Assembly: GCA_030068075.1 (NCBI GenBank) | Contig: CM057841.1 | Location: 46,913,030 to 46,977,029 of the forward strand | DNA from: Paguma larvata | Taxonomy: Eukaryota; Chordata; Mammalia; Carnivora; Viverridae | Reading direction: 5' to 3' | DNA: 64,000 nt | In this document: one piece after another, positions 1 to 11,735 of the stretch | Position numbering within the stretch: position 1 is the first letter of the stretch | Layout: each line of letters begins with the position of its first letter | Notes under the pieces: model-generated | Database searches by the model: none | Told to the model about the DNA's origin: nothing | Seen by the model: only the letters and a program-made list of their open reading frames with translations | Program-made: the position numbers and the translations under genes

Positions 1-294
1 AAAAATTAATAAACAAAATACGATCTTAAAAATAAATAAATAATAAATAAATAAAAAATGTTAAGGGGTAGAGATCTGATGTCATGTATTCTTACCAAGA
101 AAGGGGGAGGAGGGGAGGAACACAAGGAAACTTCAGAGGAAACAGATTTTATTACCTTGATTTTGGTGATGGTATACAGGTGTATGCATATGTCCAAACT
201 CATCAAAATGTATGCATAAAATATGTACAGTTTTTTCTATAAACCATACCTAAATGTAGATTTAAAAAAAAAAAAAAAAGACAAAATATCTTAC
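1..294 (-). other. IST1: IST1 intron, left edge of window
   Basis: Intron downstream of the second IST1 coding exon. It is AT-rich, with A-runs at 1-60 and 264-279 that look like retroposon tails. The remaining IST1 exons, which encode the rest of the ESCRT-III-like fold and the C-terminal MIT-interacting motifs, must lie beyond the left edge. No other gene is seen here. Confidence 0.7.
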
Positions 295-475
295 TTCATA
301 GACTGGATGAGGCCAAACCGAGCCAGTAGCAGGTCACAATAAAGCTCCAGGATTTCCATGGCCTCCACGAGGTAGTCTTCTCGGATGATGTGCTCCACAC
401 GGATCCGAGCTCGTTCATCTTTCCCAGCAGCCAAATAGTCAGCAATCTCTTTCCTTGCTTTTTGGGCCAGTTCCG
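295..475 (-). CDS. IST1: IST1 coding exon 2 (residues 30-89)
   Basis: Reading the complement, this 181-base exon encodes the stretch from TELAQKARKEIADYLAAGKD to ARFGLIQSM, which I recognise as the Ist1 (ESCRT-III-like) domain. IST1 binds CHMP1 and VPS4 and regulates ESCRT-III in endosomal sorting and in abscission at cytokinesis. The acceptor is TTAG at 479-476 and the donor is GTAAGA starting at 294. The first codon (Thr30) is completed from the previous exon (A|CG), and the last (Lys90) is split AA|G, so phase is kept on both sides. No stop or frameshift occurs, so the gene looks intact. The rest of the protein is outside the window. Confidence 0.96.
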
Positions 476-877
476 CTAAGTCACAAATTGCATCTAGTCA
501 CACAGTAGCAGTACACTGGGCCACCTAGCCAGCAGACTTCCATCCCAACAGAGAGAAGTGGGTGTTTCTTCTACATCCTAGCTCACGCTCTCTTAGCAAA
601 TCTAGTCCCCATTCATCTAGTCTCTAGAACTTCCTCCTCTGTCTAGGTAAGAATATTTGTGTAGCCAGAAATTTCCACCTCAGGAGTCATATTACCTATT
701 CTCTGGACAAAGTGATTCAGTCCAACTTGTCAAAAAGGGGCAGTAACATATCTAAAGCTTCAAGGATATGGGATCCCTAGGACTTCATAGTACTAGCCTA
801 ACAGCCAAATATTAGGGTGCTAGAACCTAGTGATGTATTTTAGGAAGTAAAATACAAGGAAATCATACATTACTCAC
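476..877 (-). other. IST1: IST1 intron between coding exons 1 and 2
   Basis: A 402-base GT-AG intron: GTGAGTA donor reading down from 877, and TTAG acceptor ending at 476. I see no SINE or other gene in it. Confidence 0.9.
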
Positions 878-965
878 TTTTTTTTTTCTCCAATAGTTTA
901 AGACGGTTTATAACTAATCTCAAATTGACTCGTAAACGCTCAGCTTTAAATCCAGAGCCCAGCAT
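878..965 (-). CDS. IST1: IST1 first coding exon (start codon, residues 1-29)
   Basis: The complement begins with ATG at 965-963 and reads MLGSGFKAERLRVNLRLVIN then RLKLLEKKK, the N-terminus of IST1, whose first helix carries basic residues. The exon itself starts at 980 after a TTTTTTCCAG acceptor, so only 15 bases of 5'UTR (981 side) precede the ATG. It ends at 878 before a GTGAGTA donor. The coding sequence closes with ten consecutive A bases immediately against the donor, finishing Lys-Lys-Lys and supplying the first base of Thr30. The gene's promoter is probably the CpG island near 20.8 kb, about 19.7 kb away on this strand. Confidence 0.96.
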
Positions 966-1119
966 GCTGTGTTGTTCCTCCTGGAAAAAAGATAAGAAAC
1001 ACAGTCACTAACTTCAAGCTGAAATTAGTACAGAAACTAACATCAATTAGAGGGTGGGTTGGCTGATACTATAAACAAGAATGGTTTCCTAATACAGACA
1101 AAATGACATAATCTGATTC

Positions 1120-1600
1120 ACATTTCTTAAAGATCACTTTGGCTTGTAAAAAGAACTGACTGGGGGAGGATAATAATAGAAGCAAGGGACCAAGTAGAAG
1201 GCAATTTTTTTTTAAGGTTTATTTATTTTTTGAGACAGAGAGACACAGCATGAGTGGGGGAGGGGCAGAGAGAAAGGGAGACACAGAATGTGAAGCAGGC
1301 TCCAGGCTCTGAGCTATCAGCACAGAGCCTGACGCGGGGCTCGAACTCACAGACCGCGAGATCATGACCTGAGCCAAAGTCTGATGCTCAACCAACTGAG
1401 CCACCCAGGCGCCCCTAGAAGGCTATTATTATAGTCCAGACAAGAGATGGAAATAGTTTAGAATGGTGTAGCTACCAGTGGTGAGGGTAGAGTGACTGGA
1501 TTTGAGATCTAGAAGGCAGAGGTCAAAGACACTGGCAATGGTTAAAATGAGTATTATATACTGGTGTAGGAGCAGGTTGATATAAAACTAAGTAGCAGGA
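1120..1600 (-). repeat. L2 LINE fragment, split by a SINE
   Basis: Text on both sides of the SINE at 1,205-1,415 (for example 'tagtccagacaagagatgg') matches the reverse of the L2 3' region as I know it. Boundaries are approximate. Confidence 0.55.
1205..1415 (-). mobile_element. Felid tRNA-derived SINE (SINEC_Fc type), full length
   Basis: Begins with a poly-T tail and ends with CCACCCAGGCGCCCC, the reverse complement of the tRNA-like head. It is flanked by target-site duplication TAGAAGGC at 1,195-1,202 and 1,416-1,423. Confidence 0.95.
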
Positions 1601-1690
1601 AGTCCTCCTACTTCTCCCAAAAAATCTCATCAGGGTAGTGATGAGAAAAGATTATCAAATTTAGAACCAAATTCAAAAATATTCTTCCCT

Positions 1691-1911
1691 GGGGGCACCT
1701 GGGTGGCCCAGTCTGTTAAGCATCCAGCTTTGGCTCAGATCACAATCTCATGTTTCATGAGTTCAAGCCCCATGTCAGGCTCTGTGCTGACAACTCAGAA
1801 CCTGGAGCCTGCTTCGGATTCTGTGTCTCCCTCTTTCTCTGCCTCTCCTCTGCTCATATTCTCTCTCTCTCTCAAAAAAAAAACAATAAACATTAAAAAA
1901 AATTTTTTTTA
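1691..1911 (+). mobile_element. Felid SINE, full length
   Basis: Head GGGGGCACCTGGGTGGCCCAG, CT-rich body and A-rich tail. Near-identical flanks ATTCTTCCCT (1,681) and ATTCTTTCCT (1,912) form the duplication. Confidence 0.95.
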
Positions 1912-2459
1912 ATTCTTTCCTCAATTCCGAACACTGTCTCAGCTTTGGGGAAAAAACTAGTGCACAGAAATATTAATATTTACCCACATACAAAAAAATA
2001 TACAAAGGGGTGAAAAGTCCAAGGAAAAAAAACTTTAAAATTCAACAGAAGGCTATTTACCAAGACTTTCACTGAACAGAGGAGTTACAGTCAACAAAAC
2101 CACTCCCCTCCACCCACAAGGGGGTATATCATTGTGCATTCCATATTGAGACAGCACAAATCCTGTTTCTCAATTAATTTTGGACTTCAACTTCAAAACG
2201 TGTAACATCCAAACAAAAGCTAGTTCTAACAAAGTAACTAATAAACATACAAACCAAACAAGATATCCAATGTAAAGAAAAACACTAGGGATATTTGTCT
2301 GCTTGTGCAAAAATCGCTAAGAAAAAACATCAGATGTGTTTTCCTTTTGTAAAATTATCTCCAGAAGCCTTTTACACATTTCATAATTAACCTAAGTCTC
2401 AGTTTATAATGGGGCCTGTATGTCATGAAATACCTTGGATCCATTATATTGAATTATGT

Positions 2460-2590
2460 TCAATCCACTCAACAAGTATTTATTGAATATCTCTAGATCA
2501 CACAATAGCCAGATGCTGAAGATTAAAAATAAATAAATAAAAAGGTACAATCCTTGCCCTCAAAGGAACTTATATTCTATTGGAAAAAAC
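2460..2590 (-). repeat. L2 3'-end fragment
   Basis: Contains the reverse-L2 signature of 'caacaagtatttattgaat' followed by 'ccttgccctcaaaggaac'. It is old and diverged. Confidence 0.6.
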
Positions 2591-2710
2591 AGCTAAAAGG
2601 GGAGGGGATGCTACTGGCATCTGGTGGGTAGATCCAGGAATGCTGCTAAAAATTCTGTAATGAACATGACAGGTCCCCCCCACAACAAAAAAATCATCCA
2701 GCCCAAGGGT

Positions 2711-2922
2711 TATGCGCCTGGGTGGCTCAGTGAGTTGAGAATCCAACTTGATTTCGGTTCAGGTCACCATTTCACAGTTCATGAGATCAAGCTCCACATC
2801 AGGCTCTGTGCTGATACCAGGGAGCCTGCTTGGAATTCTCTTCTCTCTCTCTCTCTGCCCCTCCCTTACTCATGCAAAGGCTCTGGCGCTCTCTCTCACA
2901 ATAAACAAACATAAAAAAAAAA
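2711..2922 (+). mobile_element. Felid SINE
   Basis: Head GCGCCTGGGTGGCTCAG at about 2,713, CT body, and tail ending in an A-run at 2,922. Confidence 0.93.
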
Positions 2923-3168
2923 GAAACAGATTCATGCACAGACTTTTATACAAAAATATTTATCAACACATTTTAGGACCAAAAAATTAGACTAATTAAC
3001 TATATGAACAAAGAATTAATACTGCTTATTAAACAAATGATAGTATATTTATACTGGATTTTTACATAGTCACTAAAATTTTAAAACATATTTACTAAAG
3101 TGAAAATATATCAACAATATTACTTTCAAAGGCAAGACTATATATATGAAGCGCAACCTTAAATTCTG

Positions 3169-3383
3169 AGTTTTTAAATTTTTTTTTAATTTATATTTGT
3201 GAGAGAGAGAGAACAGAGTGTAAGTGGGGGAGGTGCAGAGAGAGAGAGACACACACAGAATCCAAAGCAGGCCCCAGGCTCTGAGCTGTCAGCACACAGC
3301 CCGACACAGAGCTCAAACTCACACACATCGAGATCATGACCTGAGCCAAAGCTGGAGTCTTGGCTAAGTCACTCAGGCACCCC
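3169..3383 (-). mobile_element. Felid SINE with duplication
   Basis: Poly-T start, GAGAGA-rich body and a diverged head ending CAGGCACCCC. Duplication TAAATTCTG lies at 3,160-3,168 and 3,384-3,392. Confidence 0.93.
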
Positions 3384-3522
3384 TAAATTCTGCACACATA
3401 TATATACATATAGACAAAGGCTGAATTAAAATGAAAAAAGATGTAATTATTACCACATGTAAACTCTTTTCAAATCCAATGAGTTCAGACTAACAGTAGA
3501 GCTAATATCAAAAACTGAGTTT

Positions 3523-3725
3523 TTAACTCAGTCAGTTAAGTGTACAATTCTAGATTTCAGCTCAGGTCATGATATCAGAGTTCATGAGTTTGAGCCCTGC
3601 ATCAGGCTCTTCACTGGCAGTATGGAGTCTGCTTGGGATATTCTCTCTCTCTCTCTCTCTCTGTCTCTCTCCTTTTCTTTGCTTGCTCCTCCCCAGCTTG
3701 CTCCAAGTAAATAAACTTTCAACAA
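3523..3725 (+). mobile_element. Felid SINE, head-truncated or diverged
   Basis: Begins at 'ctcagtcagttaagtg', lacking the GGCGCCTGGG cap. The body and the AAATAAACTTTC tail are present. Confidence 0.85.
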
Positions 3726-3828
3726 ACAAACTAAACCCATCTCAAGAAGCATATAATTTAGAATTTCTATCAAAGAAAGTAATAATATAAATTCATTTGC
3801 CTCCTTAGGTAAAAAACAAACCAACATT

Positions 3829-4020
3829 GGGGAGGCTGGGTGGCTCAGTCGGTTGAACATCCACCTCTTGATTTCACCTCAGGTCATGATCTCATGTTTT
3901 GTGAGTTCAAGCCCCACACCAGGCTCTGTGCTGTCAGCGCAGAGATGGCTTAAGATTTTCTCTGCCCCTCTCATGCTTGTGCTTTCTCTCAAAATAAATA
4001 GACATTTTTTAAAAAGGGGA
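3829..4020 (+). mobile_element. Felid SINE
   Basis: Head GAGGCTGGGTGGCTCAGTCGG, then the standard body and tail, with a shortened CT region. Confidence 0.9.
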
Positions 4021-4131
4021 AAAACATTAACAATCAAGATCACCTTATCAAAAGTGGAATACATGTGGAATCTGGAAAAGAAACCCAAAAGCTCATAGAC
4101 ACAGAGAACAGACGGGTGGTTGCCACAGGTG

Positions 4132-4132
<1 letters not shown>

Positions 4133-4173
<41 letters not shown>
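4133..4173. repeat. (GT)n microsatellite, about 20 units
   Basis: Uninterrupted GT dinucleotides over 41 bases. Likely length-polymorphic. Confidence 0.97.
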
Positions 4174-4174
<1 letters not shown>

Positions 4175-4177
<3 letters not shown>

Positions 4178-6688
4178 CTACAAAGGAAAATAAGTATGGT
4201 GCATTATTGAGCAACATGCTTACAACTATCTACTAATTTATGACCATCTCCTTTAACAAACATTAAAGAGAGAGTGTGTGCATACCCTGTGTGAGCCTGT
4301 GACAAAGAGCTAATGCCAGATAAGGAGCACAGAGGAGAAATCTCCTCACTGGGTACACTCCTGGCTTTCACATCCATCAGCCCATCTGTCTCATTGCTAC
4401 TCCAGAAAGGAAGTCACCAGATGTGTAAGGGCAAGATTTGGGCTCAAATGTGGCATTACCCGCACAACAATAATATCACAACTGTGATTAAAAACGCATA
4501 CATGGTCTTGATATCCTCCTTAACTCAGATGCTGTTCCATCAAGGGCCAGTATAAGGGAAGAGCCATGGAGGAGGACATTCATCCTGCCACTGAGTTCTG
4601 GGAAGCTTCCAAGAAGAGGAAGGATGCGCGATGGTCTTGAAGTGTAAGCAGGGCTCTACAGAGAGGCAATGCAGCTGAGGTAAAAGAGGCTTGATTCTCA
4701 ATCTTCACTTCTGTTTTTAACAGCCTTTGTACATGCCATTTAACAACTCTGAGCTGCCTTTTCCCCACCTTTAAAATGAAGGCAACAGTAGGTATCACTA
4801 AAAAACAAACACAAGAACAAACTACTAAATCCTATCAGGCACTCTCTCATGCACAAAAAGCATCAGCCACATGCCTCAGTAGAAAGCAAAACAAGCAAGA
4901 AAGTTTGTGGAGGACCAAAGAGGAAAACTAGCAGCAGGTCTAATAGGATATTAAACAACAACCAGAAATATAAAGTCTCCTATGTGTAAAGAGCAAGTGT
5001 CCAGAGAGACAAGAGCCTAAACTCCAAAGAAGGAACATTAAAGTGCATGGGAGATGCACAAATGAGGTTCTGCAAAAGGATTGCCTGGGGGAGAAGAATG
5101 TTAGAAGGAAGGGAGGGAAGAAGAATGATAAAAGGAAAAGAGCAAAAGGGGGAGATTCAGAGTTCTGTCAGGAACAAGAAAATTTTTTTAAAGTCAAAGC
5201 AAAAACATCTTCTCATCTCAATAAAGGTAAAAATGAGGACGTGAACAGATAAAGAGTAGAGCTGATTAATACACTAATACAGTAATACATATTCGGAAAA
5301 TAAAGTTTACCCAAAAAATTAATCAGTACAGGTATCTAAACTGAGCTAGACAATGAAAGATACAGGTTAACAGAGGAGGTAGATCACAAAGAAATGGCTT
5401 TAGCAACATGAAATGTTGGAGGTTGTAAAGACATCTTTATTTCACATATTTGCCTACGATGGGAAGCGTATGCAAATGCCAGCTAGCTTAGGACCATGCT
5501 GAAAGAACATAACAGCCTGGAATAGAAAGATCCCAAATCATAATAATAGGGATTGTGAAAAAGAAAAGTGCTACAATTCTCTGAAAGAGACACTAAAGTG
5601 CTATAATTCTCTGAAAGAGACACTTAACAAATGTTTTATGCTGCAAATTAGAAACCCAACTCTGTGAAGGAAGTTAAAAATATTGAAATGTGGCACCGTT
5701 GTTTATATTTCACTCTTCATCTTTTAGCTGGGGATGCTTGGGGAAAAGAAACTCCAAAAGCCTACTGTAAACCTCTGTACAAGACAGATAAAAATAAACC
5801 CAAATTACAAATCTTATCATTCAGTAATAACACTTATTTGTTCAAATCTTAAGGAGTAAGTAAAATCACAGGGCCTGTTCAGGGACTCTAACAATCAGGG
5901 TTCCAGCTGAAAACAGCGTCCACATCCTGGGTAATTTGAGAAGAATTTAATAGATTATTTACAAAGGTGTAGGTAAGGTTCCAAAAAACCAACAAGGGAT
6001 AGTGTATTGCCCACTAACATATCCAGGCCTGAAAGGGCAAGATGAGGAACTGAAACCTGGCGAAGGTAGCTATATGATGACAGAAATCGTGGTCATTGGT
6101 AGAGGCATGCGGACATGCAGACATCTGCAGCAATCTGGCAGGAAAAGAGAAGGGAAATAAATACCTAGCTCCCATTCCTCCTGGCCTCTGATCTGGTACC
6201 TCCTCCATCTACCCCCAGCTGGAAGGCAGAAAGGAGAGGGGCCTACAGACACAGTGCACAAAAGTGAGCCTCCAAGGACATATATTAGAGGGAAAGAATG
6301 CTATGTGGCTCTGGAAAAGAAAACAGAAGATATCTAGCACAAAGACTACACACACAAGACCAAACAAGCAGGAACCTAGATCTACCAAAGCAACCCCAGA
6401 TTTACACTGTAGTAAGATTTCAGCTAACTAGACTAGAAAACTAAAGTTAAACGAATTATCTAAAAAAGAAAACTGTGTCTTTTGTGTATTTTCCACACTA
6501 AATACAGTATGATGAACATAATTTAAGCCTCTTACCTCTGAAGTCCCTTCAATTCTAAGATTGCACAGAATACTAGATATCCAATTGTAGTGAATTATAT
6601 GGAACAGGCAAAAAGCCATAGACAACGGAGATTAATCCTCAAGATATCTCTTAGAAATCTTATTAAAAAAAAAATAACATAACACTGA
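4175..6688. other. Intronic stretch without recognised gene
   Basis: About 2.5 kb of IST1 intron. I see no exon-like signal and no felid SINE. A 30-base tandem duplication at 5,565-5,624 is listed separately. Short ORFs here lack any recognisable protein. Confidence 0.6.
5565..5624. repeat. 30-base tandem duplication
   Basis: Two adjacent 30-base copies, starting AAAGTGCTACAATTC and AAAGTGCTATAATTC, differ at one base (C/T). Confidence 0.95.
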
Positions 6689-6880
6689 AGGGAAACCTGG
6701 GTGGCACAGTCGGTTAAGCATCCAACTTTGGCTCAAGTCAGGTGAGTTCGAGGCCTGCCTTAGACTCTGCGCTAAATGTGTGAAGCCTGCTTGGGATTCT
6801 CCACCTCCCTCTCTATCTGACCCTCCCAGCTCGCTCACTCTCTGTCTCTCACAAATAAATAAATAAACTTAAAAAGTTAT
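6689..6880 (+). mobile_element. Felid SINE
   Basis: Head GGAAACCTGGGTGGCACAGTCGG, CT body, AAATAAATAAATAAACTT tail. An AAAAAAATAACAT-like duplication flanks it. Confidence 0.92.
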
Positions 6881-6939
6881 TTAAAAAAATAACATATTAT
6901 TTTCCTGGAAAAATATACCCAACAACTCATTTTACATAT

Positions 6940-7020
6940 TCTGTCATTCGGCTAGTATTTATTAAGCATTTTACTATATACCAGAAACTGTGCTAAGTTC
7001 TATACGTAAAAAGATAAAAA
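6940..7020 (-). repeat. Old L2/MIR-like fragment
   Basis: Contains 'tatttattaagcatttta' and 'ccagaaactgtgctaag', typical of reversed L2 or MIR ends. The family is not resolved. Confidence 0.45.
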
Positions 7021-7129
7021 TTATCAGTCTTCTTGCTATCACACACAAAAAATTTCAGATCCATGAAAAACCAAAATATCTAAAATATAAAGAACGTATA
7101 TATTAATGTTATTAATATATAAACAAGTC

Positions 7130-8060
7130 ACCAATAAAAAAAAACCTGGCTAAAAAATGAGCTTTGAAGTGACTGTGAAGAGACACTTCTCCAAAAATAT
7201 GCAAATGGCCAAGAGGAATATGAAAAATACTCAATTTCACTAACCATTAAAGAAATGCAATCAAACCCACTATGAGATAATACTTGACACCCATCAGAAT
7301 AGCTACTATTAAAAAAAAAGGTATTGGCAAGGATGTGGAAAAACTGGAGCCCTTGTGTACATTGTTAGTGAGATTTTGAAGAAGTGGGGTACCACTACAG
7401 AAAACAGTATGGTAGTTCCTTAAAAATTGAAACTAGAACTACCATGTGATGGGTACATATCCAACAGAACTGAAAATAGAATCTCAAGGAGATATAGACA
7501 CTCGTATTCATAGTAGCATTATTCACTACAGCCATGAAGTGAAAGTAACCTCTACGTACACTAACAGATGAATGGATAAACAAAAAGTACTATTTATATT
7601 TATGTGTTTTAACACATAACAGAATATTAGTATTAGTATAACCTGAGTTCATGTTGTAGCACGTGACAGAATCTTCTTCCTTTATAAGGGTGAATGATAT
7701 TCTATTAATCTACTAATAGTCTAGTAATACTATTATTACTTAATAAAATGTATGCCTTAATGTGTAAGATAAATGTACACATATACCTTAGGATCCAGCA
7801 ATCCCATTCTTGAACATATACCCTCAAAGAAATCTGTACAGAGGGCCATGAAGACAAATGCATAAGGATTCCATGGTAGTAAGGTGGTAGAGAAATACCA
7901 TTATGTGTCCATTATAAGAGAACAAATAAAATGTGACAGAAGCATAGGACAGACTGCTATGCAGCAGTCAGAATTAATGAACTAGTTGTACTCAGAGAAA
8001 CCTGTGTAGTCCTTAAAAAACAAGCAAAAAAGCAAGCAACAGGGTTCCAGGTTCAGTGCC
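7130..8060 (+). mobile_element. Old L1 3' fragments (ORF2 end and 3' region)
   Basis: From about 7,130 the sequence follows the end of L1 ORF2 (for example 'agagacacttctccaaaa' and 'aaagaaatgcaatcaaa'). A second, more decayed piece from about 7,770 contains 'agcaatcccattcttgaac'. Many stops and indels; inactive. Confidence 0.75.
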
Positions 8061-8477
8061 TTTTGCGCCAAATAAAGCTATAAGATCTGAAAAGAATATA
8101 TGGAGCAGTTACTTGAGGACTCTATTTAGAGGACTCTAAAAAGTATATAAAGGCAGCTAGATGGAAAAGACCAGAATGCGAAGTACCCAAAAAATGGCAG
8201 TGAGTTTATCACTTTTCTTCCCTCTGATATTCCCTGGCCTAGAAGCAAGGTAGCCTGAAACCCAAAAGTGAGGATCAGCATGGAAAAGAAGAAACATCAA
8301 GAGAAGCTCTTTAATCCTGGTTTGAGGAATTGGAAAGGGATCCTCTGGTGGGGACAGAAAGTGGGTAAACTACACCAAACTAGGAAAATCAACTCACCTG
8401 GGAAAAGACAGTCATCACACATCAATGCTGAGACTACACAGATGTGGGAACTGTGAATTAAATGACAAAGACTTCGT

Positions 8478-8644
8478 AGGGTGCCTGGGTGGCTCAGTTC
8501 ATAAGTTCGAGCCCTGCATGAGGCTCTGTGCTGAAGCTCAGAGCGTGGCACCTGCTTCAGATTCTGTCTCCCTTTCTCTGTGCCCCTCCCCCACTCCTGC
8601 GTGTGCGCGTGTACACTCTCTCTCAAAAAAGAAACACTGAAAAA
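8478..8644 (+). mobile_element. Felid SINE with internal deletion
   Basis: Head GGTGCCTGGGTGGCTCAG jumps directly to the box-B part, so it is shorter than usual. Duplication AATGACAAAGACT lies at 8,461-8,473 and about 8,646-8,658. Confidence 0.93.
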
Positions 8645-8808
8645 AATGACAAAGACTTTATACAGCAACTGCTATAAAAAATGCTGCAACAAGGTGAATA
8701 CTCTTGAAATAAATGGAAATAAAGTCTCAGAAAAGAAATAAAAGATATAAAGAAGAAACAGAAACTTTAGAACAGAAAAAAACAATAACCAAGGTAAGAA
8801 ACTCACTG

Positions 8809-9028
8809 GGGCACCTGGGTGGCTCAGTTGGTTAAGTGTCCAACTTCAGCTCAGGTCACGATCTCACGGTTCATGGGTTCGAGCCCCGCGTCCAACTCTG
8901 TGCTGACAGCTCAGAGCCTGGAACCTGCTTCAAATTCTGTGTCTCCCTCTCTCTCTGTCCTTCCCCCCTTGCGCTCTGCGTCTCTCTCTCAAAAATAAAC
9001 ATTAATAAATTTAAAAAAACAAAAAAAA
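8809..9028 (+). mobile_element. Felid SINE
   Basis: Head GGGGCACCTGGGTGGCTCAG, complete body and A-rich tail. Duplication of the AACTCACTG / GACTCACTG type flanks it. Confidence 0.95.
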
Positions 9029-10257
9029 GAGACTCACTGATGGGCTCAGTAGCAGAACAGAAATAACAGAGGAAAGAGCCAGTGCCCTTGGAAAATAGAT
9101 CAATCAATACAGAGTATCCAATCTGAAAAAGAGATTAAAAAAAATTTTTTTAAAGTGAACAAAGCGTCAGAGATCTGTAGGACAACAGCAAAAGACCAAA
9201 TATTTGTGTCCTGAAAGTCCCAGAAGGATGGAAAAAATAGTGTAGTAGAAAAAAAATGTAAAAAACTGTAGACTGAAAACTTTCCAAATTTAGCAAAAAG
9301 CATAAATGTACAGATTGAAAAAGCTTAGGAAATTCAAAACAGAATAACCCAAAGAAATGTATGCCCAGACTCATCATAATCAAACTGCTGAAAACTAAAG
9401 ATAAATTTGTAAAATACGGAAAGCAGCCAGGGAAAAATGCATTGCCTATTCTATAGATCTCCCGATCTATTCAATGACTATGAATTTCACTTCAGAAACC
9501 ATGGAGGCCAAAAAGTGGAACATTTCTAAACTGCTGAAAGAACTGTTTGCTAGGAATTCTATATACACTGAGAATATTCTTTAAAAATGAAAGTGAAATC
9601 AAGTCATTCTCAGATGAAGGAAAATAAAAGAATTTGTCACCAGAAACCTGCTCTAATGAAGTTTTTCAGGCAAAAGGAAGTGATATCAAACAGAAACTTG
9701 GAAGATTAAAATAAAGGAAGAAATGGCAAATATCTACATATCTGGGAAATGTAACAGATGACCCTTGAGTCTCTTAAAATGTATTTTACAGTTAAAAGCA
9801 AAACTAGTAACATTGTCTAATGTAGTTTTTGATGTATAAAAATGTAATACATAAGATAAGCAGAACACAATGAACCAAAATCTAAAATATGATGTTTCTA
9901 AATACCATAATACTGACTGACTCTAAGCAGACTGTGAAAATATGTCTATTATAATCCCGGAGTGACATGTAAAACATACCATACAAAAAAATATCAAAAA
10001 ACTTGAGACTTTAAATTAGAATACTAAAGTGTTCAAATAACCCCAAAGGCAGGAAAGCAGAAATAAATGAAAAACAGAGTAAAAGAAAACATAATAAAAT
10101 GGACGAAAGTTCAGTGGACCTACTTAATTACGTAGAAATGGTCTAAAACAACAATTTAAAGACAGAGATTGTTCGAATGATCCAAAAAATGGGCCATCTA
10201 TATACTAGCAACAGGAAACTCACTTTGATATAATGAGTCTATTAAAGTAAAAGGATG

Positions 10258-10447
10258 AGGGGCACCTGGGTGGCTCAGTCAGTTAAGCATGTGACTTCAG
10301 CTCAGGTCATGATCTCATGGTTCATGAGTTCAAGCCCTGCATTGGGCTGTCTGATCCTCGGTCTCCCTCTCTCTGCCCCTCCCCTGTTTGCGCTACTCTC
10401 TCTCTCTCTCTCTCAAAAATAAATATTTAGAAAATAAAAATAAAAAA
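10258..10447 (+). mobile_element. Felid SINE
   Basis: Head GAGGGGCACCTGGGTGGCTC, shortened body, (CT)n and A-rich tail. Confidence 0.93.
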
Positions 10448-10651
10448 GTAAACAGATGAAAACAGGTGTATCATGCAAACATCAAAGAAAATTGGAAGTT
10501 TCTATCTTTTGATACCCCTCCATCTCTTTTAATAAAAACTTCCAGTTATAAAATAAATTAAGTCATGGGGATTTAAATGTATGGATTAGTTAGTAATACT
10601 CCACTGCATATACGAAAGTTGCTGGGAAAAGATCTTAAAAGTTCTCATCAT

Positions 10652-10836
10652 GGGATGCCTGGGTGGCTCAGTCAGTTAAGCATCTGACTCTTGATTTTGG
10701 ATCAGGTAATGATCTCGCAGTGAGCCCTGCATTGGGCTCTGTGCTGACAGCGCAGAAACTGCTTGGGATTCTCTCTCCCTCTCCCTCTTTCCCTTAGAAT
10801 AAACTAAAAAAAAGAAAAAGAAAAAGAAAAAAAAAG
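10652..10836 (+). mobile_element. Felid SINE, first of three head-to-tail
   Basis: Head GGGATGCCTGGGTGGCTCAG, A/G-rich tail, followed directly by another copy. Confidence 0.92.
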
Positions 10837-10840
10837 GCGA

Positions 10841-10968
10841 GGGAGCACCCAGGTAGCTCAGTGCGTTAAGTGTCTGACTCTTGATTTTGGCTCAGGTCAT
10901 GATCTCAAAGTTTGTTGAGTTTGAGCCCCATACTAGGCTCTGTGCTGAAGGCGCAGAACCTGCTTGGG

Positions 10969-11004
<36 letters not shown>

Positions 11005-11050
11005 CCCCCCCTCAAAATAAATAAACTAAAAAAAGAAAAAAAGGGGGGGA
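10841..11050 (+). mobile_element. Felid SINE, second of three head-to-tail
   Basis: Diverged head GAGCACCCAGGTAGCTCAG, a (CT)n stretch at about 10,970-11,000, and a G-rich tail end. Confidence 0.9.
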
Positions 11051-11056
11051 GGGGGA

Positions 11057-11200
11057 CAGGGCACCTGCGTGGCTCAGTTGGTGAAGTGTCCAACGTCAGC
11101 TCAGATTTTGGCTCAGGTCATGATCTCACAGTTCATGGGATTCTCTCCCTCTCTCTGCTCCTCCCCTGCTTGCCTTCTCCTCCACTCCCAAAGTTAAAGT
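11057..11200 (+). mobile_element. Felid SINE, third of three, internally deleted
   Basis: Head GGGCACCTGCGTGGCTCAG; the middle is missing and it ends within the CT-rich part. Confidence 0.85.
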
Positions 11201-11735
11201 TAGTTGGAGGGACTATATTAATGTTAGACAAAGCAGACTTCAAAACAAGGAAAACCAAGAATAAAAAAGGAACATTATATAATGAGAAAAAATGAATTTA
11301 TCAAGGAAATATAACAATCCTAATAGTAAATGTACCTAACAATAATGCTTTAAAGTACATGAAACAAAAACTGACAGGAAAAGGCAAATAAATCCCTAAT
11401 TACAGATGGAGATTTCAACATGCCTTCCTTAGTAACTGATCAAATTGGTGGAATATCAACAAGGATATACAAAAACTGAATCTCCTTGATATTTATAGAA
11501 CACTCCATCAACAGAGTAATGTACATGGAAAACACTTGACTGTAGACTATATCCTACGATACAAAAAAAAGTCTTAAGAGAACAGAACGGAAGTCACATA
11601 GAGTATGATCTTTAACTATATGGAACTGAACTAGAACTGAGTAACAAGAAACACAGCAGAAAATCGCCAAACACTTAACAACACACTCCTACATAATCCA
11701 TGGGTCAAAGAGGAAGTTGCAAGCAGGAACATTTT

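Noticed and set aside
1219..1404. Recurrent 60-80 residue ORFs of the MAQLVEHQTLAQVMISRS type
   Set aside because: They are translations of the felid SINE itself, repeated wherever a copy occurs.
8836..9066. tRNA-like heads of SINEs as tRNA genes
   Set aside because: Box A and box B-like parts are present in many copies, but they are followed by SINE bodies and do not form a complete cloverleaf with acceptor pairing.
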